DNA of 64,000 bases from Arthrobacter sp. 24S4-2. Its GTDB lineage: Bacteria; Actinomycetota; Actinomycetes; Actinomycetales; Micrococcaceae. The stretch spans positions 620,001 through 684,000 of the forward strand of contig NZ_CP040018.1 of assembly GCF_005280255.1 (NCBI RefSeq), given 5' to 3'. Under the pieces are notes generated by a model. It saw only the letters and a program-made list of their open reading frames with translations. It was not told where the DNA came from and ran no database searches. How positions within the stretch are numbered: position 1 is the first letter of the stretch; every line of letters begins with the position of its first letter. A program made the position numbers and the translations under genes. Of this stretch, positions 52,327 through 61,272 are shown piece after piece.

Positions 52327-53922
52327 CTACTTTTCCCAGGGCGCCTTGATGGGGTAGTACTTCTCCAGGAACGCCGTGACCAGCTCCGCACGTTCCTCGG
52401 CGGGCACCTCGGGGAAGCTGCCGTCGTTCAGGCAGAAGAAGTCCATATTGCGCTTGGACAGGAGTTTGGGCAGGTAGTTGAGGCCCGCCCGGGCGGTGGT
52501 GTCCACGTACTTGACCTTCGCAGCAGTCTGGGTCACCGCCCGTCCGGTCAGCAGGGCGTAGTAGTGGTAGAACGAATTCGTCACGGAAATGTTGTCCGCC
52601 GCGCGGAACCGGCTGGCCGCGGTCTTGGCGAACTCCGCCGGGAACTCCTCTTCCATGGTGGCTACAACGCTCCGCCGGAGGGGCGCCGCGGTGTGCTCCA
52701 GGTGGCGGGTGGTGATCCGGCCAAACCGGTCCCACAGCAGCTTCCGGTTCACCCTTGCCGCGTTCTCGAAGCCGCTTCGTTCCGCGTCATTGTCGCCCAG
52801 CCCGATCCGGGTTTCAGCTTCGATGAACTTCGTGATTCCGCCAGGCGTAAAGAACAGGTCCGGACCCACCGGGCGGCCGAAGAACATGTCGTCATTGGAA
52901 TAGAGGAAGTGCTCTGACAGCCCCTCGATGTGGTGCAGCTGGCACTCGACAGCCTGCGAGTTGTGCGTCGGGAGCACAGACGGATCCGCGAAGAATTCCT
53001 CGCTGTTCACAATGGTCACCGTGGGGTGGTCGGCCAGCCAGGCCGGGGCAGGGGAGTCCGTGGCGATGAAAATCCGCCGCACCCACGGCGCGAACATGTA
53101 CACCGAGCGCAGGGCGTACTTCAGTTCGTCGATCTGGCGGAAACGGGCCTCGTGGTCGTCGCCTTCTCCCACGACCACTCCGGCCATCCGGGCGCGCCGT
53201 GCCGCGATGTACTCCGGGGAACTGCCGTCCACCCAGGAAAACACCATGTCGATGTCGAAGCTGATGTCGCTGGCGTGGTCCGCGAACATGTTCTCGATGG
53301 TGGGCCAGGTGTGCCCGTAGCGTTCCACGGTGCCTCGGACGGCGTCGGTGCTCAGCATGGTCCGGCGGGTGAGGGAGTTTTCAATGGGCAGGATCAGCTG
53401 GTTGCCTTCGAAGCTCCAGAGTTCGATCTGCACGCCCGCAGAGGAACCGAACTCGAACCCGCCGTCGGGCTCCACCCGCGGCCGGTACAGCCGGAAGATC
53501 CGCGCATGGCGGTTGGGCGAGAGATCACCGTCGGCAACCAGGACCGAGGACTTCTTCTTGGCGTCCACTGTCATGGAGTAGACCGGCTCGTCGCGGCACG
53601 CCTCCACCAGCGCGGCCCGAAGCTTCTTCCGGTCCTTCCAGTCAAGAGCAATGACGGGCCGGTGGTTGTTGCCGCGGACCAGGAGATAGTCCAGGCCCGC
53701 CCCGGCAAGGACATTGCGGATGAACAGCAGGTCTTCCACCATTGCCTGGTACGGCGTGCGGTTGGAATTGATCAGCGCATATCGCCCACGGTGGCGAACT
53801 ACATCGGCGCGGTGTTTCAGGCGTGCAACAGCGGCCGGCGACGTTATCTCGGGGTGGCTCCTGCCGTCGTCGGAAGCCTGACCGCCGTAGTAGATCTCAT
53901 CCTGAACGAGTGCGTCTGTAAT
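52327..53922 (-). CDS. Stealth family protein (capsule-type sugar-phosphate transferase), probable ATT start
   Basis: Stealth proteins transfer sugar-1-phosphates during wall or capsule polymer synthesis. Conserved regions are visible: FDIDMVFSWVDGSSPEY (CR1), ELKYALRSVYMFAPWVRRIFIATD (CR2), HFLYSNDDMFFGRPV (CR2/3) and a late CR4 segment. The first ATG in frame is 53742, but conserved family sequence (VRHRGRYALINSNRTPYQA) lies directly upstream in the same open frame back to 53922. There ATT is preceded by GGAG at 8 nt, with a TAG stop further up. So the protein has about 531 residues and probably an AUU start; otherwise 471. Confidence 0.8.
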   Translation of the reverse strand: MTDALVQDEIYYGGQASDDGRSHPEITSPAAVARLKHRADVVRHRGRYALINSNRTPYQAMVEDLLFIRNVLAGAGLDYLLVRGNNHRPVIALDWKDRKKLRAALVEACRDEPVYSMTVDAKKKSSVLVADGDLSPNRHARIFRLYRPRVEPDGGFEFGSSAGVQIELWSFEGNQLILPIENSLTRRTMLSTDAVRGTVERYGHTWPTIENMFADHASDISFDIDMVFSWVDGSSPEYIAARRARMAGVVVGEGDDHEARFRQIDELKYALRSVYMFAPWVRRIFIATDSPAPAWLADHPTVTIVNSEEFFADPSVLPTHNSQAVECQLHHIEGLSEHFLYSNDDMFFGRPVGPDLFFTPGGITKFIEAETRIGLGDNDAERSGFENAARVNRKLLWDRFGRITTRHLEHTAAPLRRSVVATMEEEFPAEFAKTAASRFRAADNISVTNSFYHYYALLTGRAVTQTAAKVKYVDTTARAGLNYLPKLLSKRNMDFFCLNDGSFPEVPAEERAELVTAFLEKYYPIKAPWEK

Positions 53923-54041
53923 GGTGTTTCTCCGAGCTGTTTTCTATGGGGGCCTACCTGCATGATATCCCGCGTAAAAAAACTGCACGAATTCCCACGC
54001 GGGCTGCCGCGCCCGGCGCGCCGCCGGACTGAAAGCGCGGC

Positions 54042-54956
54042 CTAGCCGGCCACTGCGTCCCGCCAGCTGCGCAGGAACGCCCCTCCGGCGTCGTCGTGGA
54101 TGACGTCCTCGGCGAGCCCCAGGTCCGCGGCAGTCAGCACCTGGTACGGCTTGATGGGAACCCCGTCCGCCGGGCGGACGTCCACATGCTTGACCTCGTG
54201 ATCGTTGTGGTGCAGCCAGTCGGCCATGGCGTAATCGGTGCGTGAATCGCCCACCGTGCGCCAGGCCTGCGGCCGGATCCCCTGCGCCGCCAGCAGCTCG
54301 ACGGCGCGGCTGGCACCCAGGTCCTTGCCCAGCCGCACGGACTCGATGTCCGTGGAGATGATGGTTGGATCCACGCGGTAGTCGATCTGGTCGTCGGAAT
54401 CGGGGGCGTGGTGGTCCAGCCGGACCACCCCAAGGCCGTGGCGTGCCATCAGTTCCATGGCGTCGGCGTCGAACAGTTTCTGCTCGTCGAGGTAGTCCTG
54501 GCTGGGCACATCAATGTGTTGCTCCACGGACACCATGGCCCGCTTGGTTTCGTCGAAGAACATGTGCTTGTCGTAGTCCTCGGCCACCAGCCGGCGGACG
54601 TCGTCGCCGTAGGCGCGCGGAACGGCGAGTTCGTGGTCAACGTGCACGGGGCCGGGCCCTGCGGCCGTGTAGCTGAACCAGACGGCGCCCTTTTCGCAGA
54701 TCGCGTGGATGACCGTTCCCGCGGGCATGCCCGCGGCGATCATCGGCTCCATGACCTGCTCGCGGATGAATGCGTCCGAGCGGCCCGTGTTGAAGACGAC
54801 GGGAATTCCAGCCGCGGCCAGCGCCACCATGTCCGCAATGATCTCCGGCTTCACATTGCGGGTGACGGGACTGGCCACCGGGCCGTCGACGTCGAGCAGG
54901 AGGGCAAGCGGAGGAGCCGACGGCGACGCGGCAGCGGGGTTCTCGGGTGAAGTCAT
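54042..54956 (-). CDS. HAD-superfamily hydrolase
   Basis: A 304-residue HAD phosphatase. LALLLDVDGPVASPVTR is motif I, VVFNTGRSDAF motif II, and WRTVGDSRTDYAMADWLHHN motif IV with the Mg-binding acids. A cap domain lies in between. Substrate unknown. The hexamer GAGAAT ends 6 nt before the ATG, a possible leaderless start. It is the neighbour of the Stealth gene on the same strand. Confidence 0.8.
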   Translation of the reverse strand: MTSPENPAAASPSAPPLALLLDVDGPVASPVTRNVKPEIIADMVALAAAGIPVVFNTGRSDAFIREQVMEPMIAAGMPAGTVIHAICEKGAVWFSYTAAGPGPVHVDHELAVPRAYGDDVRRLVAEDYDKHMFFDETKRAMVSVEQHIDVPSQDYLDEQKLFDADAMELMARHGLGVVRLDHHAPDSDDQIDYRVDPTIISTDIESVRLGKDLGASRAVELLAAQGIRPQAWRTVGDSRTDYAMADWLHHNDHEVKHVDVRPADGVPIKPYQVLTAADLGLAEDVIHDDAGGAFLRSWRDAVAG

Positions 54957-55103
54957 GGTTCCATTCTCGCAGTCCGGGCAGGCTCGACGCCGAATGTTGC
55001 CTCGATCGGCACTCGGACGGCAATGGTCACCGTTTGGCTACAACCTTGGGACCGCGCTGGGTCATTCGTTCCCTTGGCCGGGCAACTTCCATAGGCTTGC
55101 AGA

Positions 55104-55402
55104 GTGATATTCAAAGCTGTGGGCGAGGGACGCCCTTACCCCGACCATGGTTACAACACCCCAAGGAGTGGGCTGCGCTTCCGCCGCGTCCCGTCCGCCT
55201 CGATGAGCTGGTGACCACCAAGCGCACCCTTGACCTGGAGGCGCTCCTCGCCGAAGATTCCACGTTCTTTGGCGATCTGTTCCCCCATGTTGTGCAGTAC
55301 CGGGGGATCCTCTACCTCGAGGATGGCCTGCACCGCGCCGTCCGGACCGCCCTGCACCAGCGCACCGCCATCCACGCCCGCGTGCTGGTGATAGATGGCT
55401 AG
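55104..55402 (+). pseudogene. Small ParB/VapB-like conserved protein, frameshifted
   Basis: From GTG 55104 the frame reads IFKAVGEGRPYPDHGYNTP, then needs a one-base change at the C4 run 55159-55162 to continue with KEWAALPPRPVRLDELVTTK, then LEALLAEDSTFFGDLFPHVVQYRGILYLEDGLHRAVRTALHQR and ARVLVIDG. Adding one C restores a 99-residue protein that is widespread in actinobacteria and sometimes named a VapB-type antitoxin; the ILYLEDGLHRAVRT part recalls ParB. No toxin gene is adjacent. Its end overlaps the LytR_C gene by 8 nt. Confidence 0.7.
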
Positions 55403-56060
55403 GAAGCCCAGGGACATTACGGTCCTGCACGGACACCGCGTAGTTTCCGGATCGGAGCTGCGGGCCACGTTCGTGGAGCCTGAGGACACCGGGGACAATC
55501 CCGTCCGGGTGCGCCTCAGGATCCTGCACGGAGCGGTGCTGGTGCTGCTGGTGGGGCTGATCGCCGCTGCGATCATTGTGGCGCTGGCCATCATGAACGG
55601 ACAGATCAAGATCCCCACGGCGGAGCGGAGCCGGGCAGCGGTGTCGGCGTGCCCAACGGCCACGTTTGATTACACGCCCAATGACAAGGTCAGCCTCAAC
55701 GTCTTCAACGCCACGAACCGTCCCGGCCTTGCACGTTCCGTGGCCGATGAATTCCTGGCCCGGAAATTCGCGGTGGCCGACGTGGGCAACACCCAGTCCG
55801 GCTACCGGGGCGTCGCCGCGGTAATTTCCGGGGCTGCGGGGCAGTCAGCCGCGTTCAGTGTCCAGCGCAACCTTCCCGAATCGGATTACTTCCAGGATGG
55901 CCGCCCGGACGGCAGCGTGGACGTGATCCTCACCGGTGAGTTCAAGGAACTGACGGCCCCTGGGCTGGTGGACCAGACACCGGGGAAGCTCAGCTGCCCG
56001 CGCGAGAGCCGCCGCATAGTGGACAGCTCCAAATGGCCGGTGATCCCCAAAGCGGGGTGA
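55395..56060 (+). CDS. LytR C-terminal-domain membrane protein
   Basis: A 221-residue single-pass protein: cytoplasmic head, transmembrane helix at about 45-68 (ILHGAVLVLLVGLIAAAIIV), then an outer LytR_C domain (DKVSLNVFNATNRPGLARSVADEFLARKFAVADVGN) which often binds wall polymer. Overlaps the preceding small gene by 8 nt, so they are co-expressed. Function unproven. Confidence 0.82.
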   Translation: MARKPRDITVLHGHRVVSGSELRATFVEPEDTGDNPVRVRLRILHGAVLVLLVGLIAAAIIVALAIMNGQIKIPTAERSRAAVSACPTATFDYTPNDKVSLNVFNATNRPGLARSVADEFLARKFAVADVGNTQSGYRGVAAVISGAAGQSAAFSVQRNLPESDYFQDGRPDGSVDVILTGEFKELTAPGLVDQTPGKLSCPRESRRIVDSSKWPVIPKAG

Positions 56061-56062
56061 AG

Positions 56063-56686
56063 CTAAAGGGGGCCGAGGCGGACGGGCTGGCCGCCGTCGT
56101 CGAACCTGGCTCCGGCACCCAACTGGATGAACCGCACCGTGCGCAGCACGGCGTCAGGGGTACCGTCGCCCCGGGCCGCGCTGGAGGACAGCGTGCCGTG
56201 GATGAGCTGCGCCAGCTGCACAATGTCCGCGGCCGGGAGGTAGCCCTGCGCCATCGCGTCGCTGAGGATGTCCTGCAAAAGCAGGCTGAGTTCACCCACA
56301 TGGTCCGCGAGCTTGGAGAAGGACGCCGGCGAGAGCACCGCCGCCATCGCCGGGCCGGGCGGCAGGTGGCGGCGGCTCAGGTCCTCCACCTGGGCGCGGA
56401 CATAGAGTGCCAGCCGCTCAACGGGGTTCTCCAGGGATTGCAGCGACTCGCGCAGGCCCACGAGGAAGCGCTCGGTCTCGTCCAGGGCGTAGGCGATCAG
56501 GAGCTCTTCGATGTCCGCGTAGTAGTTGTACACGGCAGTGCGTCCGATGCCGGCATGACGGGCCACATCCGTCATGGTCAGTCCGGGCAGGCCGTGGGTG
56601 AAGAGGAGTTCGCCAAAGCCCGTCAGGATGCGGCGTTGGGTCTCGGCTCGTTGGGCAGCATTCGTGGCGGCCGAAATCCTAGGCAT
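56063..56686 (-). CDS. TetR family transcriptional regulator
   Basis: A 207-residue repressor. The N-terminal helix-turn-helix is LTMTDVARHAGIGRTAVYNYYADIEELLIAYAL; the C-terminal ligand domain is unlike known ones. TAAAGT (56693-56698 on the minus strand) ends 6 nt before the ATG, so the message seems leaderless. The half-sites ACAGA (56687-56691) and TCTGT (56705-56709) flank that box, a likely autoregulatory operator. The target may be itself or the divergently spaced neighbours; unknown. Confidence 0.88.
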   Translation of the reverse strand: MPRISAATNAAQRAETQRRILTGFGELLFTHGLPGLTMTDVARHAGIGRTAVYNYYADIEELLIAYALDETERFLVGLRESLQSLENPVERLALYVRAQVEDLSRRHLPPGPAMAAVLSPASFSKLADHVGELSLLLQDILSDAMAQGYLPAADIVQLAQLIHGTLSSSAARGDGTPDAVLRTVRFIQLGAGARFDDGGQPVRLGPL

Positions 56687-56738
56687 ACAGACACTTTACA
56701 GCGATCTGTCAGCAAACCTCGGCAGGCGGGCCTGTGGC

Positions 56739-57455
56739 TCAGATCGCGCAGCCGTCCGGGCCGCACGCTTCGGCGCTGGTTTCGGTGCCCGGGGCCGCGG
56801 CGCCGGCCATCACCAGCGGCTGCTTCTCCTGCCACGCCTGGGTGAGTGCCTGGCTGAACATTGCCGACGGCTGGGCCCCGGACAGCCCGTACTTGCGGTC
56901 GATCACGAAGAACGGTACGCCGCTGATCCCGAGGGCCCGGCCTTCCTCGAAATCGTGCCGGACGTCGTCGGCGTACCTGTCGGTGGTGAACAGCTCGTCC
57001 AGCTCACCGGCGCCGATCCCAAGGTCGAGTCCCAGCGCCGTGAGGTATTCCCGGCTGCCAATGTCCTTGCCATGCTCAAAGTGGTCGCTCAGCAGGCGCT
57101 CCTTGGCGGCATCCTGCTTCCCGTGGGCAGCGGCCAAATGAATCAGCCGGTGGGCCGTGAAGCTGTTGGCAACCACGACGGCGTCGAACCGGTAGTTCAG
57201 GCCCTCGCCCTTCGCCTGTTCCGCCACGTGTTCGAACATCTGCGAGACCTGCGCCGGGGCCATGCCCTTGCGGGTGCTGAGGTACTCAAGCTCGGTGCCG
57301 TCATAGTGCTCGGGCAGCGTGGGGTCCAGCTGGTAGCTGCGCCACTGCACCTCCACGGAATCGCGGTGCGGGAACTCAGCCAGGGCAGCTTCGAAACGGC
57401 GCTTGCCGATGTAGCACCAGGGGCACGCGACGTCGGACCAGATCTCAATCTTCAT
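56739..57455 (-). CDS. DsbA family oxidoreductase (FrnE-like)
   Basis: A 238-residue thioredoxin-fold protein. Active site CPWC in EIWSDVACPWCYIGKRRFE; cis-Pro in GISGVPFFVIDRKYGLSGAQ. No signal peptide, so it is cytoplasmic as in FrnE/2-hydroxychromene isomerase-type proteins. A C-terminal CGPDGC adds two cysteines. It lies directly upstream of the TetR gene on the same strand. Role in thiol redox is inferred. Confidence 0.87.
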   Translation of the reverse strand: MKIEIWSDVACPWCYIGKRRFEAALAEFPHRDSVEVQWRSYQLDPTLPEHYDGTELEYLSTRKGMAPAQVSQMFEHVAEQAKGEGLNYRFDAVVVANSFTAHRLIHLAAAHGKQDAAKERLLSDHFEHGKDIGSREYLTALGLDLGIGAGELDELFTTDRYADDVRHDFEEGRALGISGVPFFVIDRKYGLSGAQPSAMFSQALTQAWQEKQPLVMAGAAAPGTETSAEACGPDGCAI

Positions 57456-57545
57456 GCTCGCCACAACCCGCTGCCGGCCGGATCCATTCCTCGGCAGGCA
57501 TGTCAGCTTCGTCACTGTTGGAGCGCGAACCGGCAGCAGATGCCC

Positions 57546-58124
57546 TCACAGCGGGGATTTGAGGGCATCAGCTGCCAGTTCGCGCTGGGGAGTGGGGAGT
57601 GCGCGCTCCATCACGAAGTCGTGCTCCACCGTGCTGCCCAGGGTGAAGGACTTGGTGCCGACTTTCCGGAACCCCGACTTCTCGTAGAAGCGGATGGCCT
57701 TGGCGTTCTGGCTGTTGACGCCCAGCCAGATCCCGTTGGCCCCGGCGGCTGAAGCTTCGCTGATGCTGGCCTGCATCAGCTCAGCCGCAGCGCCCAGACC
57801 GTGATGGTCGGGGTGGACGTAGCATTTGCTGAGCTCGGTGGCCGGAAGGGCCGTCAGCACGGCCGCGACCTCCGGATCCCCTGGGGGACGGTCCACCAGC
57901 ATGCTGTAGCCACGGAGTTCGCCGTCGGAATCGATTACCAACACCGTGATCCCGGGGTCCGCCAGGTAGTTTTGGAAGTTTGCTTCGCTGAGCGTTGCCG
58001 CCAGGTGTGCGGCGATATCGGCGGGTGTGGACTCCGGCGGGCAGGCGAGCGGAAAGGTGACGGCGGCAAGCGCGGCCAGCCGGCCGGCGTCGTCCGCGGT
58101 TGCTTTCCGGATGGTGTGCGTCAT
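57546..58124 (-). CDS. GNAT family N-acetyltransferase
   Basis: A 192-residue acetyltransferase. The acetyl-CoA site is KCYVHPDHHGLGAAAELMQASI, followed by IWLGVNSQNAKAIRFYEKSGFRKVGTKSF. Substrate unknown. TAGAGT on the minus strand (58132-58137) ends 7 nt before the ATG and overlaps the stop codon of the truncated UPF0303 frame, a leaderless layout. Confidence 0.85.
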   Translation of the reverse strand: MTHTIRKATADDAGRLAALAAVTFPLACPPESTPADIAAHLAATLSEANFQNYLADPGITVLVIDSDGELRGYSMLVDRPPGDPEVAAVLTALPATELSKCYVHPDHHGLGAAAELMQASISEASAAGANGIWLGVNSQNAKAIRFYEKSGFRKVGTKSFTLGSTVEHDFVMERALPTPQRELAADALKSPL

Positions 58125-58134
58125 GCCTAGAACT

Positions 58135-58287
58135 CTAGTCCGCGGCTTCCTTGAGGTATGTCCCGATGCTGCGGTTGGCGATCAGCGAGCCGAGCCGCCA
58201 GGCGTCGTGGTGGTCAAAGCTGGGGAAGACCAGTTCTTCCTCGTGCCCGCGCAGTTCGGCGATCCGCGGGGAGACGGCGTCAGTCAT
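58135..58287 (-). pseudogene. Truncated UPF0303 (haem-degrading-domain/HbpS-like) gene
   Basis: A 50-codon frame whose first 35 residues (ELVFPSFDHHDAWRLGSL and flanks) match the N-terminus of UPF0303 proteins, normally near 160 residues. After that the sequence departs (IANRSIGTYLKEAAD) and stops. The rest of the domain is missing, and the next gene starts right after, so a deletion is likely. The ATG overlaps the stop of the Gfo/Idh gene by 8 nt, which shows it was the last gene of the sugar operon. Confidence 0.65.
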
Positions 58288-59314
58288 TGCTGTTCCCTTC
58301 GGGTGTGGAATCAGCGTCGTAGCTAAGGCCGATCTGACGGCGGATCTCGTCCATGGCGGCCATGACGGCCAGGCTCCCGCCCGGGGGAAGAACCCTGCCC
58401 GCTGTCGCGCCGGCCCGGACCAGCCGCTCCATCTCGGCGGCCTGGAACTGCATCCCCCGGCTGTTCACGGGCTGATGGAACTTCTCCTGAACGTTTCCCT
58501 GGGAGTCGAACCGGGTGAAAGGAGTGGGGTTGTACCAAGTGGACTCGATGTCGATCCACCCTTCGGTCCCGATGACCACTGCCCGGTTGGGGCCGGCGGC
58601 ATCCAGCTCACAGTCCAGGAGGGCCTGCTGTCCCTGTGCGTATTCGAAGATCGCCGCGGTCTGACGGTCCACGCCCGTGGCCGTCATGGAGGCGCTGGCC
58701 CGGATGTTCTCCGGAGTGCCGAAGATGTCAATGGCGAAGGAAACAGGGTAGACGCCGAGGTCCAGCAGCGCCCCGCCTCCCAGGGCAGGATCGTTCAGCC
58801 GGTGGGCAGGGTCCTTGGGGAGGTTCTGGTTGTGGCTGGCGATGATCTTTCGGACCTCGCCGAGCGTGCCGTCCTGGATGATCTCGCGGAGCCGGATCAT
58901 ATGCGGGAGGAAGCGGCTCCACATGGCCTCCAGCGCCACAAGGCCTTTGGCCTCAGCCAGCGCAAAGATTTCCTGCGCTTCCCGGGCGTTGATGGTGAAC
59001 GGCTTCTCCACCAGCACGTGCTTTCCGGCATTCAATGCGAGCAGGGCGTGGGCATGGTGGTATGTGTGCGGCGTGGCAACGTACACAACGTCGACGTCCG
59101 GGTCCGCGACCAGTGCTTCGTAGCTCTCGTGGGCAGTCGGAATGCTGAACTTTTCACTGAACTGCCGGCTCGATTCCGCGTTGCGGGAACCTACGGCCTG
59201 CACGGTAAAACCGTTCTCGATCAGGTCCTGCGTTTGCAGGCCCGCGATGAATCCGGTGCCGAGGATTCCCCAGCGGACTTGTCCGTCGGAAGTGCCATTG
59301 GGGTGGTTGGTCAC
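58280..59314 (-). CDS. Gfo/Idh/MocA family oxidoreductase (operon gene 3)
   Basis: A 344-residue NAD(P)-dependent sugar dehydrogenase. Rossmann start RWGILGTGFIAGLQTQDLI, the catalytic EKP motif in AGKHVLVEKPFTINA, and GGGALLDLGVYPVSFAIDIFG with the Asp/His site. The GTG start at 59314 has AAGGA upstream and lies just after the WD40-like gene stop. The closest pattern is Gfo/Idh proteins acting on sugars or inositols; substrate unknown. Confidence 0.87.
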   Translation of the reverse strand: MTNHPNGTSDGQVRWGILGTGFIAGLQTQDLIENGFTVQAVGSRNAESSRQFSEKFSIPTAHESYEALVADPDVDVVYVATPHTYHHAHALLALNAGKHVLVEKPFTINAREAQEIFALAEAKGLVALEAMWSRFLPHMIRLREIIQDGTLGEVRKIIASHNQNLPKDPAHRLNDPALGGGALLDLGVYPVSFAIDIFGTPENIRASASMTATGVDRQTAAIFEYAQGQQALLDCELDAAGPNRAVVIGTEGWIDIESTWYNPTPFTRFDSQGNVQEKFHQPVNSRGMQFQAAEMERLVRAGATAGRVLPPGGSLAVMAAMDEIRRQIGLSYDADSTPEGNSND

Positions 59315-59315
59315 G

Positions 59316-60218
59316 TTAGTCCTTTGTTGTATCGGTGGTGGCGAGTGGGTACGCAACGTACGCGAACCGGGTGGAATCGGGGGACCAGCTGTTGACATTG
59401 AGCGTCCCCTGGCCGCCGAAGAGATGCCTGGTCTGCAGCGGTGTGGTCCAGTCGCCGGCAGGGACAAGCACGACGTCGACCGGCAGGTCCGCGGGGTGGC
59501 CCACCGTGCCGCCCGGGAAGCGGATGTAGCTGGCCAACTGTCCGTCGGGGGAGAGATGGGGAAACCAGTCGACGGTTTCACTCTCCATCAGTTGTTCCGG
59601 CGCGCCGCCGCTGGAGTTTCCGTCCGGTGCCGGGATCCTGGCCAGCTGGGCATGCCCGGGTTGGTCCGTGAACGCTTCGGTGTTGAAGTACAGCCATTCG
59701 CCGTCCGGAGAGTACTCGGGACCGTCGCAGTGCCCGTCGACGTTCAGCGGGGTGGTGGCCCCGCCGCTGACCGGGACTGTCATGAGCCTGCCCGGCTGGG
59801 TGAAGTCGCCGGCTTCGATGCCCACATAGGCCAGCTCCCGCCCATCCGGGCTCACTCCATGGAGGAAATGAAAGGACCCGTCGTCCACGGTGATCATCCG
59901 GGCCGCACCGCCGTCGAGTTCCGCGCGGTAGATGTGGCCGTCATTCCCCGAGAGGAAGATGCCGGTGCCGTCGGGCGCCAGGACGTGATCGTTGTTAAGG
60001 TCCGGGATACCGGTTAGGGGCACCTGCGCGACTTTACGGCTCTCCACATCGAACGTCCAGAGCTTTCCGTCCCCGTTAAGGACGAGTGCCGTGCCGTCGA
60101 GGGTCCAGTTGGGCGCCTCCAGGAGGACGTCGTCCGCCGCGTACACCAACTCGCGCTCGCCGGTGACCGACGCGATCCAGACCTCGCGGCGCTGGCCGGG
60201 CTGGAGGGTCCGGATCAC
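59316..60218 (-). CDS. TolB/PD40-type beta-propeller protein
   Basis: A 300-residue cytoplasmic protein made of WD40-like PD40 repeats: EAPNWTLDGTALVLNGDGKLW, VLAPDGTGIFLSGND, GVSPDGRELAYVG, YSPDGEWLYFNTEAF, LSPDGQLASYIRF and WSPDSTRFAYVAY. No signal peptide, unlike TolB. Relatives are often in sugar operons of actinobacteria, perhaps as lactonases or ligand sensors; unproven. The start is GTG with GGGGAA upstream. Confidence 0.82.
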   Translation of the reverse strand: MIRTLQPGQRREVWIASVTGERELVYAADDVLLEAPNWTLDGTALVLNGDGKLWTFDVESRKVAQVPLTGIPDLNNDHVLAPDGTGIFLSGNDGHIYRAELDGGAARMITVDDGSFHFLHGVSPDGRELAYVGIEAGDFTQPGRLMTVPVSGGATTPLNVDGHCDGPEYSPDGEWLYFNTEAFTDQPGHAQLARIPAPDGNSSGGAPEQLMESETVDWFPHLSPDGQLASYIRFPGGTVGHPADLPVDVVLVPAGDWTTPLQTRHLFGGQGTLNVNSWSPDSTRFAYVAYPLATTDTTKD

Positions 60219-60270
60219 TGGACTTCCCCGGGTTCCGCCCCCTGCACGACATCAGAGAGCTCCATCAGCC

Positions 60271-61271
60271 CTAGTCCTTGCTGCTGAAGGCGGCGTCGAA
60301 GCTTGTCTGGGAGGCGGGGAAGTCGAACTTCTTCAGCGCTGCGAGGGCTTCGGGGGCGCCGTGGAGGCGGTCCATGCCGGCGTCTTCCCACTCGATGGAG
60401 ATGGGCCGTGGTAGCCGATCGCGGTCAGCGCCCGGAAGGAGGATTCCCAGGGGACGTCGCCGCGTCCGGCCGAGACGAAGTCCCAGCCGCGGCGTGGGTC
60501 GCCCCAGGGCAGGTGCGAGCCCATCACGGTGTTGCGGCCGGTGGGGCGGAGCTTGGTGTCCTTGCAGTCCACGTGGTAGATCCGGTCCTTGAAGTCCCAG
60601 ATGAAGGAGACGGGGTCGATGCCCTGCCACATGAAGTGGGACGGGTCCCAGTTCAGCCCGAACGCCGGGCGGTGCCCGATTGCTTCGAGGGTGCGGACGG
60701 TGGTCCAGTAGTCGTAGGCGATTTCGGAGGGGTGGACCTCGTGGGCGAAGCGGACCCCGCATTCGTCGAAGACGTCCAGGATGGGGTTCCAGCGGTCCGC
60801 GAAGTCCTGATAGCCGGCCTCGATGACCTTCTCCGGGACCGGCGGGAACATCGCGACGTATTGCCAGATGGAGGAGCCGGTGAATCCGACGACGGTGTCG
60901 ACGCCGAGGGCTTTGGCGAGCCGGGCGGTGTGCTTCATTTCCTCCGCGGCGCGCTGGCGGACGCCTTCGGGGTCGCCGTCGCCCCAGACCCGGGACCCGA
61001 CGATGGCTTCGTGCCGGAAGTCGATGGGGTCATCGCAGACGGCCTGGCCCTTGAGGTGGTTGGAGATGGCCCAGACCTTCAGGTTGTACTTCTCCAGCAC
61101 GGCGAGTTTGGACTCGACGTAGCCGGGCTCGTCCCAGCGCCAGGCGTCCAGGTGGTCCCCGGAGACGGCGATTTCGAGGCCCTCGTAGCCCCAGCCGGAG
61201 GCGAGGCGCGCGACTTCCTCGAAGGGCAGGTCGGCCCACTGGCCGGTGAACAGGGTATACGGGCGGGACAT
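60271..61271 (-). pseudogene. Sugar phosphate isomerase/epimerase (TIM barrel), frameshifted near the 3' end
   Basis: Residues 1-293 read normally from ATG 61271: FEEVARLASGWGYEGLEIAVSGDHLDAW, FAHEVHPSEIAYDYWTT, GLNWDPSHFMWQGIDP and IYHVDCKDTKL, with the Glu/Asp/His metal site of xylose-isomerase-like TIM barrels. At the minus-strand C run opposite 60403-60405 the frame slips: AIGYHG should continue ISIEWEDAGMDRLHGAPEAL in the next frame, to a stop at 60271. Adding one C restores a 333-residue protein. The remaining operon is intact, so a sequencing error is plausible. Confidence 0.85.
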
Positions 61272-61272
61272 G

